DNA of 64,000 bases, taken from positions 1 to 64,000 of the forward strand of contig JAACJM010000023.1 in NCBI GenBank assembly GCA_013368315.1, written 5' to 3'. The notes beneath the pieces were generated by a model, which was not told the DNA's origin, did not search any database, and worked only from the letters and a program-made list of their open reading frames with translations. The translations under genes were made by a program, and so were the position numbers. The stretch is from Tetrapyrgos nigripes (lineage: Eukaryota; Basidiomycota; Agaricomycetes; Agaricales; Campanellaceae). Below are positions 31,905-44,367 of this stretch, piece by piece (the stretch's first letter is position 1; each line of letters starts with the position of its first letter).

Positions 31905-34430
31905 AGAGGTCATGTACAAAGCAGGCAGCTCGTGGATTGACACAGCAGTGATGGTTATAACTTTGCTGGTGCATCCCTTGGGCTTTTACTCTCCAGTTCT
32001 TCCTCCTAGTACTTTTTATCTGCTCCATGAGTCCCATGTCTTTCCATCCAGCCTCAGTTTCATCAAGCACTTTGCTTGCTTGAACTCTATCTGACACTGA
32101 CTCTAATCTTTCCTTTCACATATGCAGTACTGTTGGCCTTTCACAAGAACGAGCAGACACAGACGTAACATGGGTTGTGGATACTATCCACTCTACTACT
32201 TTCCAGGCTGTACAGTGAGTATTTGTGTTTTCCTCCAATGTTTCCCTCATTGCTGACTGTATACATCTCCTTCCTTTCCTTCTCCCATACCTTCCTATCT
32301 CTGGACCTCCTCATTTCATTCCCTCTCTCATTTCTCTCTTACAACTAGGGCTCCTAGCGGATCGGATGCTGTTCGGATGCGGATCCATCCGCTCGGATGA
32401 GTTGCTCGAACATGCCAATCTGCATCGGCGGATGGCATCCGTCGGATGACCCGATCATCCGCGGATGGGTGGCTGATATACTAATGAGTGTAGAAAAATG
32501 GTCAGAAGGTATTTTTTAAAATTGTAAACTACGTCTAAGTACATGTAGAGTGCAATACATGAAAATTTATCAAGTTACTCACTATTGACACATTCTTATT
32601 ATGACAAGAATGGCTCTGGCCACTTGGCCAATATTTTTTCCCACATACTCGCAACTTTGAGCAAAGGGATCAAGATGTTCAACGTGTCGAAAAGACCTTT
32701 CTGTCGATTTTACGTGAGTTTTTGTAACTATACAGTACCTCGGAAAAGCCCGAGACTGAACTAAATTGGGCAAGTACGACACATTCTTACGTACTTCAGC
32801 CATCCGACGATCATCTACGGATGGGCGGATGGTATCCGCCGGATGGGAGCATCTCCAGAGGCCCATCCGCCATCCGAATCCGAGGCCTCATCGGCGGATA
32901 GGCGCCGGATCATCCGATCCGTTAGGAGCCCTACTTACAACAGTTCTGGACAGCACTCAGCCTATGCCTCAGTCAAGACTAGCAATCATTCTCCACACCT
33001 GCATCAAGCCTACACCTACAATTCCACATTGACAATCCACCAACAACCAGCAGTGCCTACACCTACACATCCACACCCCTACGCCATGCTCCCAGCTTGG
33101 GCTACACCTGCAACACCCACACATTACACGATGCCCTTGTAGGGCTACGCCTACACCCACATCCCGATCATCCAGCATGTATTCATATGGTAGACCTATG
33201 TCATACACACCCATGCTCACTTCAGCACTGTCTACATCTACCTTCCCTACCTCTACACCTACATCCAGATTCGAGCCCAAAGTGCATGTCTGTTCCTTTT
33301 CTTACAATCGTATGTATCTGACGTGCTCCACAGCCTTATGGTCGTTGGACTTTTTGGAGCAGACAAGTATCAAGCTCACGCATTCATTGCAAGAGGATCT
33401 GAAACTTTTTTTAACTCAGCTGGTGAGTGAGTCTTGGGTCTTTACTCTCCTTTTGCTTCCTTCAGTGTTGTACGCTACATGTTGTTTCTTTCCTTTCATA
33501 GTTTTTTACAGTATGCTACATCATTTTACACACCCTTAGTTCACCTTTCTTGCTTACACAGGGGTTAACGCTGACTCTGACCCTTCTACTGCAGTACAGT
33601 TGGATCTTCCCATGGTTGAGGAGACAAAGACAGATGATTGCATATGGGTTCTAGCCACTTTCCAGGGTACACTGTGAGTCTTTGTGCCTTCCATTGCTGT
33701 TTTCTCCATTACTGACTGACTGTATCTGTCCTTTTCCTTCCATTCCCTTGTGATCTTCTACACTATCAATTTTGTTCCCTCTCTCACTTCTTTCTGCTTC
33801 TTTCATGCTACTATGCTCAATGACAACCCACCGGCTACCATCATCTAGTCTGGCATCAATCTGGCAGTGCCCAGCTTATACACCAGTTGCATCTAGAGGT
33901 CATTCTCTCAATCATTGCAGCACTGTTACACCTTCGTACCGACACCTACACCTACACTCTACACACCAAATTCCAACAGCTACTCTCACACCTACACTAT
34001 GCCTATCCACTCAAGCCTGCATGCCTCTCTATCTTAATCTACATAACGCCCTTATCAGCCTATGCCTAAACCTTGTGCCCACATCCCCATCATTCAGCGC
34101 ATCACTATTTATATATATGCATCCGGTATGGTATACCTGCAGATTGTCCATTCACACTGGGCTACACCTTCAAGTACATATACATGTCCACATGACAAGA
34201 TGCCCATGGCTTGGGCTGGGTCTCCATCTTCCTCTACAATCTACTTCTACACATATACCCACATCTGTGTCCTCAACTACAGCTGTCCCTGTGTTGTGTG
34301 TCTCACCTGTATCCATGAACCTGCACCAATGACAGCACCTACAGTATCCATTCATTTTGTCTCCTGTCTGCCTTTGTATCCTCATATGTATACCCAGCCT
34401 GAGATGCCTATCAAACCCCTACATTAAGAC
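31905..34430 (+). repeat. diverged tandem duplication
   Basis: Two blocks (about 31860-33300, excluding the MITE, and about 33340-34430) share the same order of motifs: TTTTACTCTCC, a splice-like ACAG/GTGAGT pattern around TTTCCAGG..ACA.TGAGT, TGACTGTAT, C-rich ACACCTACAC runs, and CCCACATCCC.ATCAT.CAGC. Protein fragments such as TDDCIWVLATFQGTL suggest exons of an unknown gene. Function unknown. Confidence 0.5.
32346..32933. mobile_element. hAT-type MITE, copy 2
   Basis: 588 bp, ends TAGGGCTCCTAGCGGATCGG and its inverse (...GGAGCCCTA). A perfect 8-bp target duplication CTTACAAC is at 32338-32345 and 32934-32941. Non-coding, with rich subterminal CGGATG/CATCCG inverted motifs. Better preserved than copy 1. 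Confidence 0.92.
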
Positions 34431-34891
34431 CCACTAAACTTCCTGCTACAGACAGAGAGCGGGGAGGAACTTTGGACAGATAAACATAGGGTTACTGAAG
34501 GGTACTGGCTGCATTCTCCTTATCCCTGCTTGCTATCATGACTCCACTGTGATGATGAGGAGAGTTGGGAGTTGGTTGGGAGGCTTAGAGCCTGGGGGTA
34601 ATGGGAGGGGGAAGTACTGTTGCCTGAGGGAGAAGGGGAAGAAGGGTGAGAAAAAGGGTGATTTTGTTGGAGTGGACCAAGGGCTGGTTATCGCTATACC
34701 AGAGCTGCACTCTATGGATTGTGGTGAAGAGCTAACCACAATGTAGATGTAGACTACATGACCATGTGACCACCAAGGGCCTAGACCTGTCCCAAATCCA
34801 TTGTGTAATTGATCTCTCCCTCTCGCACTTGACTGCCACATCATCAGGCAAGCAAATATTGATCTCAACCTGCCAATGTTTCTTGAGCTCT

Positions 34892-35765
34892 TCACAAGAG
34901 TGACTGTAGCTGGCTAGACAAACTTACTGGCCAATCTGAATAGTCACTGTCACCTCCATTTTGGTTGCATTTGAAGAGATATTGCATCATTTCTTTTCCA
35001 GTCCAGGGTAATATTTGTAGTTGCCAAGAATGAGGGTGGCATTCATGAAGGGCCCTTACCAGCTGTTCAAATGCAGATTCTATCCCTTCTCTGTATCGAG
35101 GCTCCATTGTAACCCCTAACAATCCCAAAAGACAGTAAGCCTGGTCTTCTTTTCTGGTTGTCTCCCTCCTGATTGCCCATGACATCTGCTCCACAATATC
35201 AACCTGGGAAATTTGTGTGTCTCCAAGTAGTACACTTTCTCGTATACCAGTTATCACCTTTATACTTGAACCAAGCATTCCTCTATCTCCATAGTAACCC
35301 CCAGTCACAGTGAAGAACTTCACCAATGGCAGTGCCACTAGCTCCTGTAATGTCCATCCTCAAGAGAACCAGGTACTCTTCTCAAAAGTTGTTATTGTGC
35401 CATCATAGTAGTCATAAAGATAAACATAACAGACCCCTGAATTTTTGTAATAATCAAACATTGAGTTGATATCCTGTGATTGTTGGCTGTGATCACCATT
35501 GTTGATGCAACAGGTATCAATCCAGACGTAGCCATACCCATCCAGAAGTCCTTGTTTGCAAGTGCCCCTAATTTTCTGGAATCAATGGTGAGTCCACATC
35601 TGAGCCTGGCCACGCAGAACCCGAGTTTTGATGGAGTGACTGATATTGGTGTCCTTATTAGATGCACAGAAGTCAAGCATTTCTCGATAAGATACCTCCT
35701 GACCCTTCACCCATCAGTGGGATAGGATGGGGTAAGGAGGGACTGAGTTGTCAGAAGGGAATTCT
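34892..35765 (-). pseudogene. HET-domain pseudogene with three TGA stops
   Basis: One frame from about 35765 to 34892 carries the HET domain: VPPYPILSH-stop-WVKGQEVSY, YVWIDTCCINNGDHSQQSQD, SMFDYYKNSGVCYVYLYDYY, STWFS-stop-GWTLQELVAL, VEQMSWAIRRETTRKEDQAY, CLLGLLGVTMEPRY. TGA interrupts at 35714-35716, 35582-35584 and 35360-35362. At two of these the intact paralogue at 48.6-49.6 kb has Arg (HRW, FSRGW). It is a decayed paralogue of that gene. The upstream sequence is duplicated at 31085-31530. Confidence 0.9.
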
Positions 35766-35825
35766 TCAAGTTTGACAGTGAGTGTGTTGACAAACTGACA
35801 AGGTCAGGAGCATTTGAATAATGGG

Positions 35826-36240
35826 CTTTCTGGATTGACTGTAGCCATGGCTCCTGGATTTCTGTTTAGTGATAGATGTTTTATTTTTGAACATGAAGCA
35901 CACTACAGAACTTCAGCCACTGTATGAGGAAGCCGCTGAACTCGAAAGAGGCAGTCAAATATGGTATGGGATAGATCAAGTGTGGACTTGAGGCAAAGAA
36001 GCAACAGAGTCTTCAAAATATCAGTCCACGAAGGGAGAGTAAAACAGCTCAAAGACTGAATTGACAGTGAGCGTAAAATGTTTGTATTGATAGAGCACGC
36101 ATGGGTACTACGAGTACGTTACAGTTGATGATTGCTTAGAGCGAGGAAGTGGGTATGACAAGGGTATAGAGATTGAGGTTCCTGATTCTGAGTAGCTCAC
36201 AATCCCAGAGTTTTATGGCACAAGGCTCAAGCTGTGCCAA
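35826..36240. repeat. paralogous flank of a HET locus, copy B
   Basis: Upstream (5') of the HET pseudogene; counterpart of 31085-31530. Confidence 0.55.
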
Positions 36241-36921
36241 AGCTGTAATGACCTAACTGCCTTGTACTCAATCTGGACTGATTTTCTGGTCGCATGGACA
36301 AAGCATAACGTCACTGCGGTGATTGAATGACCCCCAACTCTGTTCAGGAGGGACTACTATTTTCTACCAGGAAGCTGGCTGTTTGCCGATTATCTCCTTT
36401 TCTATGATCATTGGTCTGGCTTTGGGATGTCTGGTAGATGGATTACCGACAGGTGCACACTAATGAAAGAGCTTGTTCAGCATCGGTAACTGTTGCGTGA
36501 GATACCTGTCAAAGGAGGGGCTGAAATTCCATAATGACACGTTTTCCTTAATTGGGCTTCCCACGCTCGACAACAACACTTCTGGTGAGCGCAACTCAAC
36601 GACAACTGTACCATTCCGCAACTTTTTATACCCAGCATAGTTCTATATGCAAAAAGTATATATAACATGAGTTAGAATGATCTCAGCAAGTTCTTCCGTT
36701 GCTGGGCTAGAGCAAGTGGCCAGGTACCCAGTTTTGGCCAAAATTCGCACTTGCGTTGCGAAAATATTCGCTGTTCCACAACATGTGTTTCCACAGTTCC
36801 AACAGTCATATCAGGCAATGTGAAAGAAGCCACACTTTATAACGAGCACAAAATCGAAGAGTAAAAGTGAGTTCCGGCGCTGTAATTTCAGAAAAACTGG
36901 ATGGTAGCCAGGTACCTGATT
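36241..36921. other. spacer before the LINE
   Basis: No gene recognised. It ends in ATAAATAGTAAGTTGT (36922-36937), the probable left target copy of the LINE. Confidence 0.45.
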
Positions 36922-37669
36922 ATAAATAGTAAGTTGTCCCTTGAACAAGGACCACCATCATCTCATGATGGTGATCCAGTGTCTGGCCTTTACATGGCTC
37001 AAGGGATAAGTACCTCTACAGAGGGAAACTAACAGATGTTCTCCTCACACACATGAGAAGAAAATGGCCTTTATCACAAGGCCTGACCTCGTCGTCCTCA
37101 TCTGGGATGGTCACCCCCACTTTGGGGAGTAAGACGCGACTTGCAGTCTTGCCACACTCTCATTGTAGTGGACATCATGAATACCATGATACAGTGTACA
37201 CATCGATATACACTTAATACATCTAAAGCTTGTTATGACCACCGACAATGCTGCTGTACCTCCCCCAATGGCTAAGTCAATGTCCGCTGAGGACACAAGG
37301 CACGAACAGTCCTGAACTCTCCTGACAATGATGTCATGCCACATGTAACTGCTCTACCATGTCCCTCTACATCAGTCTACATCCCTACCAAGCCTCTACT
37401 TCGTTCCACTGACCTAGTCTAGTCTAACAAACTCCGAATCTATTGTCAGCAATAAATGACTACACGACACCTACTCACGGCACCCTAACCGAGACCCAAC
37501 AAGAGCCATCCCAGTACCTGCAGCATGTGCACCATACCCCGCCCTCCCTTCTCTTAGCTGAAAAACTAGCTGAAACTCCTGGCGGCCGAGAAAACCATGC
37601 ACAGCGACAAAATGAAGAAAACCCAATGGCACTGACCTCTTCTACATAGGAACTTTCTCTCTACCCAGT

Positions 37670-39426
37670 ATGTCGGAAGTTGTTCCCATCCAAAACCAGA
37701 ATCTACCCAACTTGTCTGAGCCTAGCAACCCTCAGCACCCCAATTCTCTACCTCTTCAGGAACCCACCACACCAGGGCACGCAGCACCTAGCAAAAAGAA
37801 GAAGAAGAAGAACAATGGCTCAGTTGCTGAAGAACCCTCAAAGGAGTCGTCTTGTCAACACCAGGACTCGCTGGAGTCCAAGACAATTGACGAAAGGGAA
37901 TCACGCCCTATGAAGGACTTACTGAGACGCCGTTCCCGAAGCACCTCCACTTCTGGTTCAGAGGTGTGTAATGAAAAGGAGTTCTGCATTTCATTGCTCT
38001 GACCAATTGTCCAGGAGGAAAACTCTCAACCTGGACCAGACCCAGCCCTTGGTAACTACCAAATTGGGGAGGAGGATCCATTCAATCCAACACCCCGACC
38101 TCATCAGGCAGAAAAGCGCTTTGAGATCCGAGGCAGACACAACAGCCCAATGGATCAAGATGATACTCAAACCCCTACCAGACCTTGAACTCATCGCCCA
38201 CCCAGCCCCATCCATTTAGTCCACATCAACCACGAATCTGGAAACCTGATCCTGCCAAACACCTATGATAGCCATGGCCTCCCCTTCGAAGCTGAAAAGA
38301 ACCGTCTCAAATGGTTCACTAGAAGAGGGTCAGATCCCAGATGCTCTTTCCTGAACCCCGAATACACTGACACCATCTTCCCTTTCCGAGGACTCCTCTT
38401 GTCCCAACTATTCAACAACGTTGTCCCACGCCAGGTAGCTGCCATTAAGAACGCCCCTGACCACCACCTAGCTGTGGTCCCCTTTGATGCTGGACCAGCC
38501 TTCATCAAGGACCACCCCACCTTCCCACACGACATTGAAGCCTTCATAAAGAGCTTCTGCTATGAAGGACTTGAGGACATCACCTGTGTCTGGGCTGAGG
38601 CTGAGTCCAAACCCCCTGGCTACAACAAGCTGTATGGCAAGCCCTGGGCCCTCATCGTGTATAGCCCTACAGGCTTTCCTGAGGATTTCCGTCAGAAAGT
38701 TCTGTATCAGGGGACCTACACATTCTCTGAGACGTTCACTTTCAGTGTGATGGAATTGACCCCGGCTACCTCTTCTCCCCCATCCTCTGCAATTTTACAG
38801 GCCCATCAGGTGCAGACAGCCTCATTCGCAATGATGCACAACAGATCAACACTGTGTTAGGAACAATCAAGGACGTGCTTAGAAACGCCAACGCCTTTTT
38901 CAACCTCATGCACTGCCTTGTCAGCCAGGGAGAGGAATCCACCCCTGTTGCAGTGTACCAGAACACAGTAAACTGGACGAATACCCTTACCCTCCAATAC
39001 ATCGAAATGAGGAACCCCCACGTCCCAGGAACAGCTGTCTATCAGCTAACTGGACTGCCCATTGCCCAGACACCTGAGGACCACGCCTTGATGTACAACA
39101 TCATCTGAGCTGCCAGCTACCCAATGGCTGGTGGTCTTCTTGAGCTGAAACCCAAACATGGCTGTCTCACATGTGCTCACTGCAAGATTGACACACACCC
39201 AGCACATGCATGCCCCTTCCCTGATATACCTGGCTGGAGAGGACCACGCTATGAGGAACTCGATCAGAACACACCTGCCAACGAGGGGACTCGAGCCCCA
39301 ACCTACAACAGAGGCCGCAGCTCTCGTGGATACTGCGGTGGGGCTCGCAGTGGGGCTGGTGGTCAAGGCAGCTGTGGCAGATACAGGGGACGTGTCAATG
39401 CTTGTCGTGGATGTCCCTATTACTAG
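37670..39426 (+). pseudogene. LINE ORF1 (RNA-binding, zinc knuckle)
   Basis: Begins at ATG 37670 (MSEVVPIQNQNLPNLSEPSN) with a basic KKKKKK stretch. A 51-bp GT-AG segment (37964-38014) splices in phase 0. The frame then runs through QLFNNVVPRQVAAIKN and YGKPWALIVYSPTGFPEDF. TGA at 38186-38188 (RP-stop-THRPPSP) and 39106-39108 (II-stop-AASYPM) interrupt it, and the frame changes once near 38750. The C-terminus carries CAHCKIDTHPAHAC, a CX2CX4HX4C knuckle, then an Arg/Gly-rich tail. It would bind LINE RNA. An upstream frame at 37443-37649 may be leader sequence only. Confidence 0.75.
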
Positions 39427-39481
39427 ACCATCATCTGATACCAAATCACTATTACTAGACCATCATCTGATACCAAATCAC
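39418..39481 (+). repeat. 32-bp tandem duplication between LINE ORFs
   Basis: Two copies of a unit starting TATTACTAGACCATCATCTG. Located between ORF1 and ORF2. Confidence 0.8.
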
Positions 39482-39824
39482 TATAACTAACTACCACTCG
39501 TTTGCGTTATCCATGTGCATCTACCATTAACTGCCACTCTTTTGCGTTATTTTATCTATCCACTATTTAATATAGTTGATTGCACATATCTATGTTTACC
39601 TATGCTAAGATGGAAGAAGACGCAGTGTATCATTGCGCACCCCCAGAGCCCAAATATACTGGTAAGTTACTTAGGTGAGTTACTACAGGAAAGCTCTGGG
39701 GTCTCCAATGGCTACTATGGTATGAGCCATCTCCCAAAGGAGGAACCATGTGGAAGCTGGTATGTCTCCCTAGTGAGACTATCTACTAAAGCATGGACAC
39801 CACTCTGGCTGAGAACCCTGGGGT

Positions 39825-42129
39825 TTGCAGCCCTGGGGGGAGCCCTCTCTCGCAACTACTAACCCAAACGACAGATACAATACTAACTTTTCTACAGGTG
39901 ACACACAGTATATTGGAACAAAGCTGGCCACCTCAAGAGAGAACGTTCCCTCAGCTGCTGAGAATGTCCCCGATCACTGGGATGGCCAGGACGGTCCTAG
40001 CAGATGCAGAGACTCTACGGAGTTGATGCAAACCCCTCCCCTAATCAGTCCCACCAGTCTACCTCACTGTGTTAACCCATGCTCTTTGGAAGGCTCCCAA
40101 TCTGGAAGCAATATAGTCAATCGCCCTATGCATCAAAACCCGCACTTGCAGGAAGGTTCGAATTCGTTGAACGATATGTCACTCTCTAACATAGATGTCA
40201 ATCCATACTTGTTGGGCAATTCACAGTCATTGAATCCTACACAGACTCAATACACCTGTAACTCGTCAGGATCTGTTAATATGAATAATCCTACATACAG
40301 CACTCTGCATCAGCTGGAAAGCCAACAATTGCTCAACAACAGAGACAATATCCCCAGATCACAACCAGAAGACTCTCAGAACATGCAATTCATTATAGAC
40401 AATGATTACTGGTGGTATCCAACACAAACCACAGACCCCACGCAAAGGAGTCAACGAACAAGTCAGTTTGTTCAAGATGAGGACAGGTTTCTCCACTACA
40501 ACCCGCAAGCAGCACAATCTCAAGAAAGTACTGCCAAACCCTCAGAGAGCGAAGAACCAGACCACGATCCTCTACCGTTCCAGAATGACAGCACTCAAGA
40601 ACACTCCCAAGCAGAAAGCTACTACCAACAAGAGTCCAGTCAAACACCCCAAATGCCACGGCGGGAGTGTCGCCGTCAGGAACGCATCCTAAAAAAGAAC
40701 ACATAAGTGGAGACATGTAAATCAAATTATGAGAGACAAAAGGATAGGACTACTAATGGTGCAAGAGGCCCACTTAACTACAGAAAGAGTTACGGAGAAC
40801 GAACATCTACATAAGCAACTGAGAATCTTCCATTCCTCGGACCCAGAAAACCCAACTGGGAAAGCTGGAGTAGCAATTGTCCTTAATCGTCGTCTAACGA
40901 GCACTTCGGAAGTGAAAATAGTTGAAGTCATACCTGGGCATGCACTGCAAATCACCACAAATTGGCATAAACAGGATAAGTTCACGGCTCTGACAATATA
41001 TGCACCCAATGTGACTGAGAATGATGGAGCAGAGAACAAGCAATTCTGGGAAAAGATTAAACAATTCTACGAGACACATCCACGCATACCCAAACCAGAC
41101 ATTGTAGCTGGTGATTTCAACATTGTTGAAGCTGGAGGAATGGATCGACTATCGGCTAGATCAGATCCAGAGAAAGCCTTAGATCCCCTAGACACCCTAA
41201 AAATAATGTTAAACCTCAAAGATGGATGGCGAGATACATACCCAATGACAAAAATGTACACTTACCCTAGTACCAGACGACAATCCAACACAAGTTTACA
41301 ATCAAGGCTAGACCGCATTTATGTAAAACCTACAGTCCTGAAAACTGCACAAGAGTGGAAGATCAAGCCCAATGGTGTCCCAAACGCTGACCACTTGATG
41401 GTGTCTGTACAGATTACAACTGCAAGCGCCCCTAACATTGGTAAGGGATGATGGAGTATTGCTCCGCACCAGTTAAAAGACAAAAAACTAATCAACATGA
41501 TCCTTGAGGAAAGCAAGGAAATCAAACAAAAACTAGATGTCCTACTGGATCAGCGTACTGCAGAGGACAACACCCAAGTCCTACTGCACAAATGGAAAAC
41601 TAAAACGTTGGAAATAGCACGGAACCAAGCTAAGACGGCAATCCCTAAAACATTACTTAAGATCAGAAACCTCCAGAACGACCTAGAAAAAACGGCAAAT
41701 GACCTATCAGTACCAGAGGAAGAACGTCTTGAAAAGCTCAACTCACTTGTCACCAAACTCACCCATGTCGAAAGAGAAAGGCACCAAAAAATACGCCTTG
41801 CTACGGCAACATGCGACTGGATTGAGGGAGAAACTGTCTCTAGGTACTGGATACAGATCAACAAGGAACAAAAACCGAAAGATATGATATATGCTCTATG
41901 AAAACCCAATCATGTAATACCTGAAGATGTGGAATACATACCTGGGAGTGTCTATGAAAAAGACTCCAAACACATGGCGGAAATTGCGAGAAACTACCAC
42001 AATGATCTACAAGACAAGGTAGCCCACCAGGCACCTGAGGAAGAGCAAACAGCTATCATCGAAGAGGTTCTTAACTAACTAGATAAGAAAACAACGGATG
42101 AACAGAAAGAAGAGATGTCAGCTGAGGTC
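39825..42129 (+). pseudogene. LINE ORF2, 5' part: leader and AP endonuclease
   Basis: A Gln/Ser/Asn-rich leader (39825-40706) joins, by a frame change in the A-run at about 40692, to an apurinic/apyrimidinic-type endonuclease: RIGLLMVQEAHL, NPTGKAGVAIV, TALTIYAPN, IVAGDFNIVEAGGMDR, SRLDRIYV and NADHLMVSV. These are the conserved blocks of LINE endonucleases, which nick target DNA to prime reverse transcription. TGA stops are at 41449-41451 and 41899-41901 and TAA at 42076-42078. The part up to 42129 leads into the RT and is cut by the LARD at AGGTC. Confidence 0.85.
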
Positions 42130-42354
42130 TGTCATGGGTAGCTCCCCAATCCTCCTAGCTCCTACGCTCCTTAGACCTTTTATCATATGTTAGACTACTA
42201 CTACTCCTTTTAGTATTCTTATAAATACTTGTATATTTCATAGTAGTTCTTTAGCCTTATCAACTCTTTTCTCTATGCCTTTATTCATGGCCTAAGGCAC
42301 CTCGCTATATGAGTCCATCTACGGTTCTCGAGACTCTTAGCCTGGTCCCTTACA
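42130..42354 (+). repeat. LARD 5' LTR (225 bp)
   Basis: TGTCATGGGTAGC...GGTCCCTTACA. No difference from 44368-44592 found by eye. Confidence 0.93.
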
Positions 42355-42368
42355 GTTTGATAAGGCTA
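42220..42368 (+). promoter_or_regulatory. LARD TATA box and self-priming pair
   Basis: TATAAATA at 42220-42227. TAGCCTTATCAA at 42252-42263, 32 bp downstream, is a perfect 12-bp complement of TTGATAAGGCTA at 42357-42368, two bases after the LTR. This arrangement matches Tf1-type self-priming, where the RNA 5' end pairs with the primer-binding site. Confidence 0.65.
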
Positions 42369-43942
42369 CAAACTGCCTGGTGCACTATTTCCTTCTGTGC
42401 TCCCTTAGCCTTTGTCCTCTGGCTGTAAAACCCCTGAACACTCTCCTGCTCCCTGTGTGTTCTTCTATGCGCTCCTTCGTTCATCTCTAGCGCTTCCTTC
42501 TTCTTTCACTCCTCGGAACACTTCGCCGATTGATACGCACATTCGGACTTACCCCTTTCGGACCATTGGCACTTGTCGTTATTCCTTTCTTTCGTCACTA
42601 TCACCATCTCGACGCTCTACCCTCTCGATGCTCATAACAGTTGCCGCCTGTCATTCATAAAGTCTCTTCGACTTTTATTCACCTCCCCAACACTTTCCTT
42701 GCCCTTCTCTAATTCTCTCATCACTCGGCATACTCTCCAGTCTCTGGCCATGTCAATTACCCCTATCCAACTCTTCTGCTTCGCTTTTTCATCATTTACC
42801 GCTCTCTCACTACCCTCTCTAACGATTCCGAGTTCTTCGCCGATTTGATTCGAATTTAGCGTTTTTGCGTTCTCGCGCTGTCAACACGCCGTTTCTTCAC
42901 TCTAATAATTGATATTTGACTTTCCATCGCTTCGATCGCCGCCAGCAATCCAAAAATCTTCGAATCCTTCCTTCATCCATCTCCTTCCACGACAGATTTT
43001 CCAACTTCCTGGCCCTGTCATACACTTAACCCCTATCTCCGTTCAACTCTTCACCACCTTTTCCTTGTTCGGCCTCCTTTTTGATGTTCAACACGTAACC
43101 CTCTCGCCTTTGAGGTATGTGAAGCGTGTTGCATCATCGCCAACTCTTCTATCCTTCTTGGAACTTCAGCTCTCACCATTATCGGCTCTTACTCATCATC
43201 ACCATCGACTCTTTCTCGTTGCCAACTTCAATTGTCATTCATTCCCACCCTCTCGCTGTCACTCGCACCCTCCCTCACTCATGATCTCAGCTCTTCATTC
43301 GCAAAACTCCAGTCTTGACACTTCATCAAATCCACTCTTAAACCGTCGTGAATTTGATTCGCGAAAAAGGGAAGATAATAAGACTATAGGACGAGTATGA
43401 GGAGTGAGCATTAGGGAACGACGAATACATGTCCTTCGAGATTAATATCTCTAACGAATATGACGAATGGCCCTTAGAGAATGAGAAATACGAGTCTTTG
43501 AGGTTTAATCTCGTGAGTACTATTATCCAGGATGAATGCATAGGTTCAAGGATACGAGAACCATGCGTGATATCCGCTTTTCTGTTCTTTTATTTTTCTT
43601 TCCATACCTTCACCTCCTACCCTCACCTTTACTCCTACATTCTAATTTTTGCAACTTACTCCTTCACTTTTACCTACATACCTGTTTAACATTTGCCGCA
43701 TTTACGCTTCTGTCGCTGTGATTTACTTTCATCTCTTACATTCATCCTTCAACACTGCACCCTCGCATGCGCATTTGTTCATTCTCCTTATTTGCATGTT
43801 CGTATGCATCTTTGCTTGACAGATTTCCCATCTTTTGGCCTGTCTTCTACTCATTACTCTCCATGTTGATCCATATTTGTGGTCTGCGGATCATTTACTC
43901 TGCGTGCGCTTTTCTTTGCGTTTGCTTATTGTCAATGCATCC

Positions 43943-44050
43943 TAGGCTTCGGTCTACGCTTGCAACTTCCTGACATATCACTCCATGTCGGACTAGGCTT
44001 CGGTCTACTCTTGTCATTACCATTCTTGACTTACTTTAGGCTTCGGTCTA
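43943..44050 (+). repeat. TAGGCTTCGGTCTA direct repeats
   Basis: Three exact copies of the 14-mer at 43943, 43994 and 44037 in the LARD interior. Could be RNA structural or packaging motifs. Confidence 0.7.
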
Positions 44051-44367
44051 TTTTTGTCATTGCGTCATCAACACTTTCCATTTCCTTTTCTTCATTCGCC
44101 TTCATCGCAGTTATTCTACCTCCCTGCTGTGTTGTACTCAATCTACCTTTACTACTTTCCTCTAATTATGCCTATGCCATTACCATTCTTGATTTAACTT
44201 CCTACTTACTTCTTACTTTGCGTCATCAATGCTTTCCACTTTCTTAACACTACTACTTCGTCCAAGTACGCCTTACTTATGCTCATATCTATGCCATCTA
44301 TGCCACTTTTCCCTTTTATCACACTTCATAGCTACAAATTTTTTTCTTTAGCTTAGAAGGGGGATAA

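Noticed and set aside
42412..44247. Several open frames inside the LARD as genes
   Set aside because: Ser/Leu/Phe-rich low-complexity products from pyrimidine-rich DNA, no motif and no codon pattern of a real gene.
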